In this document: in pieces, positions 18,187 to 29,800 of the stretch
How the letters are laid out: each line of letters starts with the position of its first letter
Numbering within the stretch: the first letter of the stretch is position 1
Source: Agreia sp. PsM10
GTDB taxonomy: Bacteria; Actinomycetota; Actinomycetes; Actinomycetales; Microbacteriaceae
NCBI RefSeq assembly: GCF_030433855.1
Contig: NZ_JARUXC010000006.1
Coordinates: 186,001-250,000, forward strand
Length of the DNA: 64,000 bases
Direction: 5' to 3'
Notes under the pieces: generated by a model
Told to the model about the DNA's origin: nothing
What the model saw: the letters and a program-made list of their open reading frames with translations, nothing else
The model's database searches: none
Position numbers and translations under genes: made by a program

Positions 18187-18220
18187 AAGGGCCCCGGGTG
18201 ACGAACCCGGGGCCTTCGTC
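18187..18220 (+). terminator. Terminator after csbD-like gene
   Basis: AAGG-GCCCCGGGT (18187-18199) pairs with ACCCGGGGCCTT (18205-18216) with one bulged G and a five-base loop, followed by CGTCGTGT. It lies 17 bp after the stop codon. Confidence 0.8.
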
Positions 18221-18234
18221 GTGTAAGAAGAGTC

Positions 18235-18259
18235 GTTCCCTTCGACAGGCTCAGGGAAC
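18235..18259. repeat. Dispersed hairpin repeat, copy 2
   Basis: This is a 25-bp copy in reverse orientation (CCCTTCGACAGGCTCAGGG core) whose ends GTTCCCT/AGGGAAC are self-complementary. It lies between the csbD-like terminator and the kdp promoter region. Confidence 0.85.
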
Positions 18260-18299
18260 GGTGCAGGCGTATCGAGACCGTATGGATGCGCGGGGCGCC

Positions 18300-18317
18300 C
18301 GTTAGGGATCCGTTAAG
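18300..18317. promoter_or_regulatory. OmpR-family direct repeat, candidate KdpE site
   Basis: CGTTAGG (18300-18306) and CGTTAAG (18311-18317) are repeated with an 11-bp period, the usual layout for dimers of OmpR/PhoB-type response regulators. The pair lies 78 bp before the first micro-ORF of the kdp operon, which ends with its own OmpR-type regulator, KdpE. A very similar pair occurs at 63912-63930. Confidence 0.6.
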
Positions 18318-18394
18318 GCCCGGAAACCCGCGCGAAAGCGGGTATCTACTCGGATGTGCGACCCCGACCGGGGCGCGTTCTGCCACATCATCCG

Positions 18395-18490
18395 ATGGAG
18401 TTCTCCGTGCTCGACCTCGTCTACGTTCTCGGCATCTTCGCCGCGTTCGCACTCGTCGGCCTCATCGCCTGGGGGGTGTCGAAGCTGTGA
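18395..18490 (+). CDS. 31-residue single-pass membrane peptide upstream of kdpF
   Basis: ATG 18395 opens a 31-codon frame encoding [20 protein letters not shown] followed by [11 protein letters not shown]: one transmembrane helix with a short amphipathic head. Its stop overlaps the GTG start of kdpF as GTGA, the coupling expected of a translated gene. No clear ribosome site precedes ATG 18395, so it may be leaderless. It is distinct from KdpF and may be an extra small Kdp component or a translated leader. Confidence 0.6.
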   Translation: MEFSVLDLVYVLGIFAAFALVGLIAWGVSKL

Positions 18491-18576
18491 TCGTCTTCGA
18501 CGTGCTCTCGGCCGTGCTGGCCGTCGCCACCCTCGCCTACCTCGTGTACGCCCTCGTGAAGCCGGAGAAGTTCTAG
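18487..18576 (+). CDS. kdpF: KdpF, small subunit of the Kdp K+-ATPase
   Basis: The 29-residue peptide [20 protein letters not shown] then YALVKPEKF has the length, single helix and terminal P-E-K/R-F typical of KdpF, which stabilises the KdpABC complex in the membrane. Start GTG 18487 overlaps the micro-ORF stop, and kdpA starts 2 bp after its stop. Confidence 0.9.
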   Translation: MIVFDVLSAVLAVATLAYLVYALVKPEKF

Positions 18577-18578
18577 AC

Positions 18579-20255
18579 ATGGACTCCTCTCTTCTCGCGA
18601 TTCTGCAGGTCGGCGCGCTCGTTCTCATCCTCGTGGCGATCCACCGTCCGCTCGGTGACTACATGGCCCGCATCTACTCGTCGACGAAAGACCTGCGGGT
18701 CGAGCGCGGCTTCTACAGGCTGATCGGGGTGGATGCCCGGGGCGAGCAGACCTGGATGGCCTACCTCCGCAGCGTGCTCGCGTTCTCGCTCGTCGGCGTG
18801 CTGCTGGTCTACGCCCTTCAGCGCGCGCAGGCGATCCTGCCGTACTCGCTCGGGTTCCCCGCCATCCCCGAGGGCCTGTCGTTCAACACGGCGATCTCCT
18901 TCGTGACGAACACCAACTGGCAGAGCTACTCGCCCGACGTCACCATGGGCTACACGGTGCAGCTCGCCGGCCTCGCGGTGCAGAACTTCGTCTCGGCAGC
19001 CGTGGGCATCGCCGTGGCGATCGCCCTCGTGCGCGGATTCGCCCGCACCCGCCAGGGCACCCTCGGCAACTTCTGGGTCGACCTCACCCGCGGAACGCTT
19101 CGCCTGCTGCTGCCCCTCGCGGTGCTGGTCGCGATCGTGCTGATCGCGGGAGGCGTCATCCAGAACGTCGCCGGCTTCACCGACGTGACGACCCTGACCG
19201 GCGGCACCCAGAGCATCCCGGGCGGGCCCGTGGCCAGCCAGGAGGCCATCAAGATGCTCGGCACCAACGGCGGCGGCTTCTTCAACGCGAACTCGGCGCA
19301 CCCGTTCGAGAACCCCACCGGCTTCACGAACCTGCTGCAGGTCGTGCTGATGCTCGCGATCCCGTTCAGCCTGCCGCGCACCTTCGGTGCGATGGTCGGC
19401 GACAAGCGACAGGGCTACGCGATCCTCGCGGCCATGGCCGCCATCTTCGTGGTCTCGCTCACTGCGCTGACGCTGTTCGAGCTGAACGGCGCGGGCACAG
19501 CCCCGCAGCTCGCGGGCGGAGCGATGGAGGGCAAGGAGACCCGATTCGGCGTCGCCACCTCGACGCTCTTCGCCTCGACGTCGACGCTCACCTCGACGGG
19601 TGCCGTCAACTCGATGCACGACTCGTTCACGTCTCTCGGCGGCATGATGCCGCTCATCAACATGATGCTCGGCGAGGTCGCACCCGGCGGCGTGGGCTCG
19701 GGTCTCTACGGCATGCTCATCCTCGCCGTGATCGCCGTGTTCATCGCGGGCCTGCTCGTCGGACGCACCCCCGAGTACCTGGGCAAGAAGCTCGGCCCGC
19801 GGGAGATCAAGCTGGCCAGCCTCTACATCCTTGTCACCCCGACGCTGGTTCTCGCCGGAACGGCCCTGAGCTTCGCGATTCCCGCCATTCGCGAGGATGT
19901 CGAGGGCACGTCGATCTGGAACCCCGGCCTGCACGGTCTCACCGAGGTGCTCTACGCGTTCACCTCGGCGGCGAACAACAACGGGTCGGCCTTCGCGGGA
20001 CTCACGGCGAACACCCCGTGGTTCAACACGGCGCTCGGCGTGGCCATGCTGTTCGGCCGCTTCATTCCGATCGTCCTGGTGCTCGCGCTCGCGGGCTCCC
20101 TCGCCGCGCAACCGAAGATCCCCTCCACGGCAGGGACCCTGCCAACGCACCGACCGCAGTTCGTGGGGCTGCTCGTCGGCGTCACGATCATCGTCTCCGC
20201 CCTCACCTATTTCCCCGTCCTCGCACTCGCACCGCTCGCTGAAGGGCTGCAGTAA
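18579..20255 (+). CDS. kdpA: KdpA, K+-binding channel-like subunit
   Basis: The 558-residue polytopic protein is close to the usual 557 residues. It is the K+-translocating SKT-family subunit of the high-affinity KdpFABC transporter. The four selectivity-filter loops are visible, for example [23 protein letters not shown] and [13 protein letters not shown]-type segments, plus [11 protein letters not shown] near the end. GGAGAAG precedes ATG 18579. The next gene, kdpB, starts 5 bp downstream. Confidence 0.97.
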   Translation: MDSSLLAILQVGALVLILVAIHRPLGDYMARIYSSTKDLRVERGFYRLIGVDARGEQTWMAYLRSVLAFSLVGVLLVYALQRAQAILPYSLGFPAIPEGLSFNTAISFVTNTNWQSYSPDVTMGYTVQLAGLAVQNFVSAAVGIAVAIALVRGFARTRQGTLGNFWVDLTRGTLRLLLPLAVLVAIVLIAGGVIQNVAGFTDVTTLTGGTQSIPGGPVASQEAIKMLGTNGGGFFNANSAHPFENPTGFTNLLQVVLMLAIPFSLPRTFGAMVGDKRQGYAILAAMAAIFVVSLTALTLFELNGAGTAPQLAGGAMEGKETRFGVATSTLFASTSTLTSTGAVNSMHDSFTSLGGMMPLINMMLGEVAPGGVGSGLYGMLILAVIAVFIAGLLVGRTPEYLGKKLGPREIKLASLYILVTPTLVLAGTALSFAIPAIREDVEGTSIWNPGLHGLTEVLYAFTSAANNNGSAFAGLTANTPWFNTALGVAMLFGRFIPIVLVLALAGSLAAQPKIPSTAGTLPTHRPQFVGLLVGVTIIVSALTYFPVLALAPLAEGLQ

Positions 20256-20260
20256 CACTC

Positions 20261-22366
<2,106 letters not shown>

Positions 22367-22371
22367 TCACA

Positions 22372-22417
22372 TTCCCTTCGACAGGCTCAGGGAACGTTCC
22401 CTGAGCTTGTCGAAGGG
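22372..22417. repeat. Inverted pair of dispersed repeats between kdpB and kdpC
   Basis: Two copies of the dispersed repeat in opposite orientation (22372-22395 and 22396-22417) meet head to head. They form one long hairpin with a single G-T wobble. It lies between the kdpB stop and the kdpC ribosome site, so it may adjust the amount of downstream kdpC-D-E message. Confidence 0.85.
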
Positions 22418-22445
22418 CCGCATTCATAGAGAGAGAAGCACGACA

Positions 22446-23057
22446 ATGAGTTCACGTTCACGGTCAGGCCGGCAGTACTGGGTGGCGATTCGCGCCATGG
22501 TGGTTCTCACCGCCGTCCTCGGCGTCGGATACACCGCCGTCATCACGGCAGTCGGCCAGCTGGCGATGCCGGCCCAGGCCAACGGCCAGCTGGTCGAGGA
22601 TGCCGACGGCCGGGTGGTGGGGTCGGCCCTCGTCGGCCAGTCGTTCACCGACGCCGACGGGGCGGCCCTGCCCGAGTGGTTCCAGTCGCGCCCGTCTGCG
22701 GCCGGCGACGGATACGACGCCTCCGCCTCGAGCGGCAGCAACTACGGGCCCGAGAACGCCGATCTCATCGCCGCCATCGGCGACCGTCTGGCCTCGGTCG
22801 CTAAACTGGAGGGCGTGTCGGAGTCCGAGGTTCCCGCAGATGCCGTGACCGCATCCGCATCCGGCCTCGACCCCCAGATCAGCCCGGAGTACGCGCGCCT
22901 TCAGGTGCCACGCGTCGCCGAGGCCCGCGATCTTCCCGAAGACGAGGTGGCAGAGCTCGTCGAGAATCACATCCAGGGCCGCGACCTCGGCATTCTCGGT
23001 GACCCCACCGTGAACGTGCTCGAACTCAACCTCGCGCTCGCAGCGCTGGCCGACTGA
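22446..23057 (+). CDS. kdpC: KdpC, accessory subunit of the Kdp ATPase
   Basis: The 203-residue product has one N-terminal transmembrane helix (about 12-35). The periplasmic-type domain carries the family hallmarks GSALVGQSF, WFQSRPSAAGDGYDAS, SGSNYGPEN, DAVTASASGLDPQISPEYA and QVPRVAEAR. ATG 22446, behind AGAGAGAAG, is preferred to the earlier ATG at 22407, which lies inside the repeat hairpin. kdpD begins 2 bp after the stop. Confidence 0.96.
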   Translation: MSSRSRSGRQYWVAIRAMVVLTAVLGVGYTAVITAVGQLAMPAQANGQLVEDADGRVVGSALVGQSFTDADGAALPEWFQSRPSAAGDGYDASASSGSNYGPENADLIAAIGDRLASVAKLEGVSESEVPADAVTASASGLDPQISPEYARLQVPRVAEARDLPEDEVAELVENHIQGRDLGILGDPTVNVLELNLALAALAD

Positions 23058-23059
23058 CG

Positions 23060-25633
23060 ATGTCGCGGGGTCGGCTGCGCGTGCTGCTCGGCGCCGCGCC
23101 CGGCGTGGGCAAGACCTACACGATGCTCGAAGAGGGCTCGCGTCTTGCGGCCGAGGGGCGCGACGTGGTCGTGGCCGTGGTCGAGACCCACGGCCGCGAG
23201 GCCACCGCCCGCATGGTGGCCGGCCTCGAGGTCGTGCCGCGTGTCTCGGTGACCCACCGCGGGGTGACGCTGAGCGAGATGGATCTGGAGGCCGTGCTCG
23301 AGCGGCATCCGGATGTCGCCCTCGTCGACGAGCTCGCCCACAGCAACGCGCCCGGCTCCCGCAACCCGAAGCGCTGGAACGATGTCGAGGCGCTGCTCGA
23401 CGCCGGCATCGACGTGATGACGACCGTGAACATCCAGCACCTCGAGTCGCTCGGCGACGTCGTGGAGCAGATCACGGGTGCCCGGCAGCAGGAGACCGTG
23501 CCCGATCGGGTCGTGCGCGCCGCCGACCAGCTCGAGGTCGTCGACCTGGCGCCTCAGGCCCTGCGCGACCGGCTCGCCGACGGGCGGGTCTACCCGGCCG
23601 AGCGCATCGATGCTGCGCTCTCGAACTACTTCCGGCTCGGCAACCTCACCGCCCTTCGCGAGCTCGCCCTGCTCTGGCTGGCCGACGAGGTCGACTCGGC
23701 GCTCACGTCGTATCGCGCCGACCACGGCATCGCGAGCAAGTGGGAGGCCAGGGAGCGCGTGGTCGTCGCCCTCACCGGCGGACCGGAGGGGGAGACGCTG
23801 CTGAAGCGCGGGGCCCGCATCGCGGCCCGCTCGGCCGGCGGCACGCTGGTGGCCGTTCACGTCACCAGCCAGGACGGCCTGCGCGCGGCGCATCCCGGCG
23901 CACTGGCGGCTCAGCGATCGCTCGTGGAATCGCTCGGCGGAACCTTCCACCAGGTGGTCGGCGACGACATCCCGGCCGCCCTCGTCGACTACGCGCGCGG
24001 CGTGAACGCGACCCAGCTCGTGATCGGCGTGAGCCGTCGCAGCCGGCTGAGCGCGGCCCTGTCGGGGCCGGGCATCGGCGCGACCGTGATCCGCGCATCC
24101 GGCGACATCGACGTGCACATCGTGACGCACGCGGCCGCCGGAGGGCGGCTCTCTCTTCCGCGTTTCACCGGATCGCTGACCGTGCGCCGTCGCGTGCTCG
24201 GATTCGCGCTCGCCCTCGGCGGGGGGCCGCTGGTGACCTGGCTGCTCGTATCGCTGAGGTCGGACGAGTCGATCACCTCGGACGTGCTGACGTTTCAGCT
24301 GCTGGTCGTTCTCGTGGCGCTGGTCGGCGGCATCTGGCCGGCGCTGTTCGCCGCGCTGCTGTCGGGCCTCACGCTCGACTTCTTCTTCGTCGATCCGCTC
24401 TACACGGTCTCGGTGGGCGAGCCGCTGCACCTGCTCGCACTCGGCCTGTATGTCGTGAACGCCGTGCTCGTCAGCGTGGTCGTCGACACCGCTGCGCGGC
24501 GCAGCCGGCAGGCGCGACGGGCGGCCGCCGAGTCGGAACTGCTCGCGACCGTCGCCGGCAGCGTGCTTCGCGGACAGGACGCGCTTCAGGCGCTCGTCGA
24601 CAGGACCAGGGAGGCCTTCAGCCTGCGCGAGGTGCGTTTGAAGGGCGACGACGGCAGTGTTCTGGCCGTGTCGACTGCGCCGTTCCCTGAGCCTGTCGAA
24701 GGGAAACCCGTCTCGACAGGCTCGACGAACGGGCGCGTCTCGACGAACGGCGTCGACTCGAGCGTGCCCGTCGGCGACCGCGCCACGCTCGAGCTGTGCG
24801 GCCCCGACCTCGCGGCATCCGAGCGTCGCCTGCTCGGCGTCATCGCCGCGCAGATGGAGCAGGCGCTCGAGCACAGGGACCTGGCCGCGACCGCGAGCGA
24901 GGTCGGGCCACTCGCGATCGCGGATCGTATGCGCAGCGCCCTTCTCGCGGCGGTCGGCCATGACCTGCGGCGCCCGTTGACGGCGGCGACGGCCGCGGTC
25001 AGCGGATTGCGCTCGACAGAGGTGCAGCTCAGCCCGGATGATCGGGCGGAGCTGCTCGACACGGCTCAGGAGAGCCTCGACGCGCTGGCCACCCTCGTGA
25101 CCGATCTGCTCGACGTGAGCCGGGTCGAGGCGGGGGTGCTGGCGGTCTCGGTGCACCCGATCGACGTCGAGGACGTGATCGTTCCCGCCCTCGACGAGTT
25201 GGAGCTCGGCCCCGATCGCGTGGAGCTCTCGCTCGGCGCCGACGCGCTGCCACCCGTGCTGGCCGACGAGATCCTGCTGCAGCGCGTGCTGGTGAATCTG
25301 CTCTCGAATGCCGTGCGGTTCTCGCCGGATGGCGCGAGGGTGCGTCTGTCGGCCAGCGACTTCCGCGGTCGCGTCGAACTGCGGGTCGTCGACAGCGGGC
25401 CGGGAGTTCCTGGCGAGCGGCGGGATGAGATCTTCGTTCCGTTCCAGCGCCTCGGAGACACCGACAACTCGACCGGCCTCGGGCTGGGCCTCGCCCTGTC
25501 GAAGGGCTTCGTCGAGGGCATGGGCGGAACGATCGAGGCAGAGGACACCCCCGGAGGCGGGCTGACCATGGTCGTCTCGCTGCCCACGGCACCGGATGAG
25601 CGGGCGGCCGACGAGCTCGAGGAGCAGCAATGA
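23060..25633 (+). CDS. kdpD: KdpD, K+/turgor sensor histidine kinase
   Basis: The 857-residue sensor has the KdpD N-terminal domain with Walker A GAAPGVGKT (9-17) and the VDELAHSNAPG motif. A universal-stress-like domain (about 230-355), four DUF4118 transmembrane helices (about 375-480), a GAF-like segment, HisKA with phospho-acceptor H634 (VGHDLRRPLTA) and an HATPase domain (DSGPGVPG, GLGLGLALSKG) follow. Between the GAF-like and HisKA parts, residues 541-548 read FPEPVEGK, the translation of a dispersed repeat copy followed by repeat-like remnants. It overlaps kdpE by 4 bp (ATGA). Confidence 0.97.
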   Translation: MSRGRLRVLLGAAPGVGKTYTMLEEGSRLAAEGRDVVVAVVETHGREATARMVAGLEVVPRVSVTHRGVTLSEMDLEAVLERHPDVALVDELAHSNAPGSRNPKRWNDVEALLDAGIDVMTTVNIQHLESLGDVVEQITGARQQETVPDRVVRAADQLEVVDLAPQALRDRLADGRVYPAERIDAALSNYFRLGNLTALRELALLWLADEVDSALTSYRADHGIASKWEARERVVVALTGGPEGETLLKRGARIAARSAGGTLVAVHVTSQDGLRAAHPGALAAQRSLVESLGGTFHQVVGDDIPAALVDYARGVNATQLVIGVSRRSRLSAALSGPGIGATVIRASGDIDVHIVTHAAAGGRLSLPRFTGSLTVRRRVLGFALALGGGPLVTWLLVSLRSDESITSDVLTFQLLVVLVALVGGIWPALFAALLSGLTLDFFFVDPLYTVSVGEPLHLLALGLYVVNAVLVSVVVDTAARRSRQARRAAAESELLATVAGSVLRGQDALQALVDRTREAFSLREVRLKGDDGSVLAVSTAPFPEPVEGKPVSTGSTNGRVSTNGVDSSVPVGDRATLELCGPDLAASERRLLGVIAAQMEQALEHRDLAATASEVGPLAIADRMRSALLAAVGHDLRRPLTAATAAVSGLRSTEVQLSPDDRAELLDTAQESLDALATLVTDLLDVSRVEAGVLAVSVHPIDVEDVIVPALDELELGPDRVELSLGADALPPVLADEILLQRVLVNLLSNAVRFSPDGARVRLSASDFRGRVELRVVDSGPGVPGERRDEIFVPFQRLGDTDNSTGLGLGLALSKGFVEGMGGTIEAEDTPGGGLTMVVSLPTAPDERAADELEEQQ
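24683..24704. repeat. Dispersed repeat inserted in kdpD
   Basis: TTCCCTGAGCCTGTCGAAGG lies in frame in kdpD. The next 55 bp contain CTCGACAGGCTCGACGAACG and GTCTCGACGAACGG, fragments of a related repeat. The insert sits in the linker before HisKA and keeps the frame. Confidence 0.85.
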
Positions 25634-26316
25634 AGATTCTTATCGCCGACGACGATCCCCAGATCCTGCGTGCCCTCTCGGTGACGCTTCGGGCCCGCGG
25701 CTACGACGTGGTGGTGGCCCGCGACGGAGCCGAGGCCCTCAACGCGGCGATCGACGAGCATCCTGATCTGGTCATGCTGGATCTCGGCATGCCGAAGCTG
25801 ACGGGCATCGAGGTCATCGAGGGTCTGCGCGGCTGGTCGCAGGTGCCCATTCTCGTGGTCTCGGGTCGCACCGACGGGGCGGAGAAGGTGCTCGCGCTCG
25901 ACGCGGGCGCCGACGACTACGTCACCAAGCCGTTCGCCATCGACGAGCTGCTCGCGCGCATCCGGGCCCTCACCCGGCGGGTGCCCTCGGCCGGCGACGA
26001 GGCGCTGATCGCCTTCGGCGACGTCACCGTCGACCTCTCGGCCAAGCGGGTCACCAAGCGATCGGATGCCGGTGGCGACGAGACCGTGAGGCTCACGCCG
26101 ACCGAATGGATCATTCTCGAGACCCTGGTGCGGAGCCCCGGTCGTCTCGTCACGCGGGCGGCCCTGCTCACCGCGGTGTGGGGGCCGAACCACACGAACG
26201 ACTCGGGCTACCTGCGCGTGTATCTCGCCCAGCTGCGCAAGAAGCTCGAACGCGAACCGGCGCGGCCCCGCCACCTGCTTACCGAGGCCGGCATGGGCTA
26301 CCGCTTCGTTCTGTGA
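25630..26316 (+). CDS. kdpE: KdpE, OmpR-family response regulator
   Basis: The 228-residue regulator has a receiver domain (IADDDPQILRALSV, phospho-acceptor D51 in VMLDLGMP, switch residues S/T and K in VVSGRT and DDYVTKPF). Its OmpR/PhoB winged helix has LTPTEWIILETLVRSPGRLV, HTNDSGYLRVYLAQLRKKLE and GMGYRF. It would be phosphorylated by KdpD and activate the kdp promoter. The direct repeat at 18300-18317 is the proposed target. Confidence 0.97.
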   Translation: MKILIADDDPQILRALSVTLRARGYDVVVARDGAEALNAAIDEHPDLVMLDLGMPKLTGIEVIEGLRGWSQVPILVVSGRTDGAEKVLALDAGADDYVTKPFAIDELLARIRALTRRVPSAGDEALIAFGDVTVDLSAKRVTKRSDAGGDETVRLTPTEWIILETLVRSPGRLVTRAALLTAVWGPNHTNDSGYLRVYLAQLRKKLEREPARPRHLLTEAGMGYRFVL

Positions 26317-26849
26317 CGGCTAGAACACCTGGCGCTCGACCCGCTCGGGATGCGCGCTCAGAAGGTCACGCTCGTCCCGTGTGGTTAGGAGGGCGGGCTG
26401 GCCAGCACCCCTCTCATTGGGGGAATGCGTCGTACGGCGCTGACCTATTAAATGAGGATTACTAACGGGGGGGTCCTGACCGATCTATAGGCCTACCTCG
26501 TCTGTCTGCGGATGTGGGAAAGACATTGCGCAATCAGGTGACGCGAGCAGTTCGATGAAGGTCCAAGGGTGGATCGAGTCTGCTAGTTGTCATCGCTTCC
26601 AGAGACCTGGGCTCATGATCAATTTAGGTTCAACACATTCCGCTCCTCCTGAATGTGAAGAAACCTCGGATAGCCGCGTTCGAAAACGACAGAGCGCGCG
26701 TCTCTTCTCATAAGACCGGCAGGCTTCCTGCCGTTCTCCGCAACTGGAACTCCCAAAAGAGGCCTGTTGTGAGCATCTCACTCACCACCTTGGCGCGCAT
26801 TTGGGGATGCCGCCGATCAATCTGTATGCACATTCGAAGGGGACCCAAA
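26317..26849. other. 533-bp low-GC gap before the surface-protein island
   Basis: No gene is convincing here: the in-frame extension of the next gene to ATG 26655 lacks a ribosome site and a signal-peptide-like start. The base composition is noticeably AT-richer than the neighbouring genes. A small perfect hairpin CGGCAGG-CTT-CCTGCCG (26717-26733) and an inverted repeat GTGAG-CAT-CTCAC (26769-26781) may mark the leader or operator of the surface-protein gene. Confidence 0.6.
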
Positions 26850-29800
26850 ATGACCACAGCACCGACCCAAGCGGCCCACCCGCCGCGCAGAGCGAGATAT
26901 GCGCTGGCCGCGGTAGCGACCCTGCTCACGCTCATCTCCACGATCTTTGTTGGAGGCCTGCCAGCCCAGGCCGCTGTCATCAGCGCCCAACTCGGAGTTA
27001 TCAGCGACGGAACCGGACCGTTCGACGAATTGGACGCCGACGCGAACAACGGTCTCGTTCGCACTCACGACACCGTCGCTTACGGGTGGCAGTACAACAC
27101 CGATGAGACGGCTGTCGACGCCACCTTCGTTCAGACGATCTCGGCGCCAACCACAGGCGTTACCTTCAGTGAGAGCAGCCTCGTGCTGTGCACGGGCCCG
27201 AACGGCGGATCGATCAGCGCCGACGGCCTGACGATCACCTGCCAGGTCGCTTTGCCCGCGAATACGACCGGCTCCATTCCGATCAACGTCACGGTCGACG
27301 GCACGAACCCGAACGGCACTGTCATCACTACGGCACTGACAGTGGACAGCGTCGACGCAGGGACGCAGTTGACCACCATCGTCGCAGCCCCCAACTTCGA
27401 TCTGAAGAAAAACATCTTCGCCTTCTCAGCAGCGACTGTCCTCAACGGCGAACTCGGCCGCTACGCCTCATACGTGTGGGCCGTTTCCGCGCCCACCTCC
27501 TTGAAAGGCAGCGAGAACCTCACCAGCCCCTTCACTTTCGTTGACGACGTCAGCGGAGTTTCCCCTAACGCGCAGCTCATCTCGTGCCCGGCGATCACCG
27601 CGGGCTACGAGGGATACCACATGCCGTATTCGGCGATCGGAATCACCCCGGCCGCAAATGCCGGCAACTCCGTCGCCAACTCGGGCACAACAAACTGCAC
27701 CCAGCCCAACGGTGCCGGCACCGACATTCAGGTAACTGTTACCGGCGCCGACCTCAGCGCCGACAGCATCCCGACGCTCAGCGCTGATTCGAACCCGGTC
27801 GCCGGCGGAAGTAACTACGTCGCTACTGGGATCGTGTTCCTGTTCATCCCGACCTCGGACATCGTCGACGCCGGTGGTTCTATCGACACCACGAACCAGT
27901 TCCGAGGCTTCGACCCCGACTCGATCTCCGGTCAGTCCAACTTCGGTACCGGCTACGAGTCCGGCAGTGACCCCACAACTCCCGCCTGCGAGTTCGTCAG
28001 CGACAACTCCACCCGGGCCAACAACAACTGCTTTTCCTTCACAATGGTCGCCACGCAGGGCGCGCACGACAAGTACCTCCTCACCATGGATGCCTCCGCC
28101 TATGCCGGGGGAGGAACCGGTGCACACGCGGGCAATGGAGTCGTCGCACCCGGAACCGAGTACCAGAGCCAACTCGTCATCGCCAATGTCGGCGTGACGG
28201 ACTTCACCGGCCAGGGCATCTGCGATATCTGGGACCCGGCAACACAACAGATAACCGCCGCAGGAGACGTGCTCCGCAACTCCACCACGCTTATGGATCC
28301 GTCCCAGTACACCGTCGAATTCGGCGCCTTCCCGCTGACCAACGACGACGACCGCCGAAACCTCAACTGCGGCACCGGCACGTGGTACCCGAGCATCGCC
28401 GCTGCAGGCGGAGCATCCGTGGTGAACGCAATTCGTTTCCTACCGAAGTGGGATATGACACCTAACGAGCAAGACCTCTTCCGGGTCAGATTCGTCGCCG
28501 TGGACAATCCCTACGGAACGATCATCGGCGACTGGGCCAATGTCAACTTCGGTGGCGGTTGGAGTAACTCCAACTACGACAAGAACTCCAACACGGGGGG
28601 TGTCGGCGACCGCCTGACCCTCACTCCGGCCCAGGCGGGAATCTCCAAGACCACAGTTCCTGCGGCGAGCTCCGTGCTGGCCGGCCAATCACTGACCTAC
28701 CGTCTGCAGCCCACTCTCACCACGGCGGCGGACACTCCGGCGCCGGTGGAGAACGTGACGGTCGTTGATACCCTGCCCAGCTGCCTGCAGTACGTGGCGA
28801 GTTCGGCGTCTCTGCCCGTCACCCTTACCCCCGGCAACACCGGTACCGATGGCATCCCCTGCACCGGTGACACAGGCGAGACAGGCGACGTTCTCACCTT
28901 CGCTCTCGGCACGCAGACGCCCAACACGGTGCTGCCGGCTATCACGTACCAGGTCTCCACACTCGGAACGACCCCGAATGGAACGCACGCGTCGAACACC
29001 GCCGTGGTGTCGTTCGATGGAGCCGACCCGATCGACCTGTCGCGCCGCACTGCGGTCTACGACATCGTGATTCTCAACCAGGCCCAGTTCTCGATCGCCA
29101 AGACAACCGACACGCCGCTGGTTCAGGTGCGTGATTCGTTCCGCTACACAATCTCGTACCGCAACAACACAGGCAACACCGTCGCACAGGCGCAGTTGAT
29201 CGACGAGCTGCCATACAACGGCGACAGTCGAGGAACCTCCTACACAGGACAGGCCGACTTCGCCGGCGCTACAGGGGTTCCCTCGAACGCGGTCGTGGAG
29301 TGCACGACCGACGCGCACGGCACGATCGGGGCCGATCCGGCGACCAACACCAACACGTGGTCGACGGCCTGCCCGGCGAACACCACCGCGGTGAGAATCA
29401 CGGTCACCACGATTCCGGATGCAGCCGTCGGCGGGGTCACCCTGCAATTCACCGGCCTCGCGAACCAGGAAGGCGACCACTACATCAACAACGTCGCCGG
29501 GGCGCGTGTGTCCGGCTTGACGAACGTCATCCCGCCGACCGCCCCGGTGCGTGTCGACGTGATCGCGTCGACCATCGGTGACGTCGTCTGGAACGACGCC
29601 AATTACAACGGTCTGCAAGATGAGGGCGAGACCGGAGTCGAGGGTGTGACGGTCACACTCGCAGGAACCGACGACCTCGGTAACCCCGTGTCGGCGTCGA
29701 CCACCACGGCCGCTGACGGGTCGTACTTGTTCAGCAACCTCAGGGCAGGCACCTACACCGTGTCGTTCACCGCACCCAGCGGTGAGGAGTTCACGATTCA

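Noticed and set aside
18286-18576. A 96-codon frame ending in the KdpF sequence
   Set aside because: The first 67 codons run through the promoter region and the micro-ORF in another frame. GTG 18487 gives a KdpF of normal length.
22967-25630. An 887-codon reading frame opposite kdpD, and similar long frames opposite kdpA and GH38
   Set aside because: They mirror the third-position GC bias of well-identified genes, have low-complexity His/Arg/Gly-rich translations and show no family motif.
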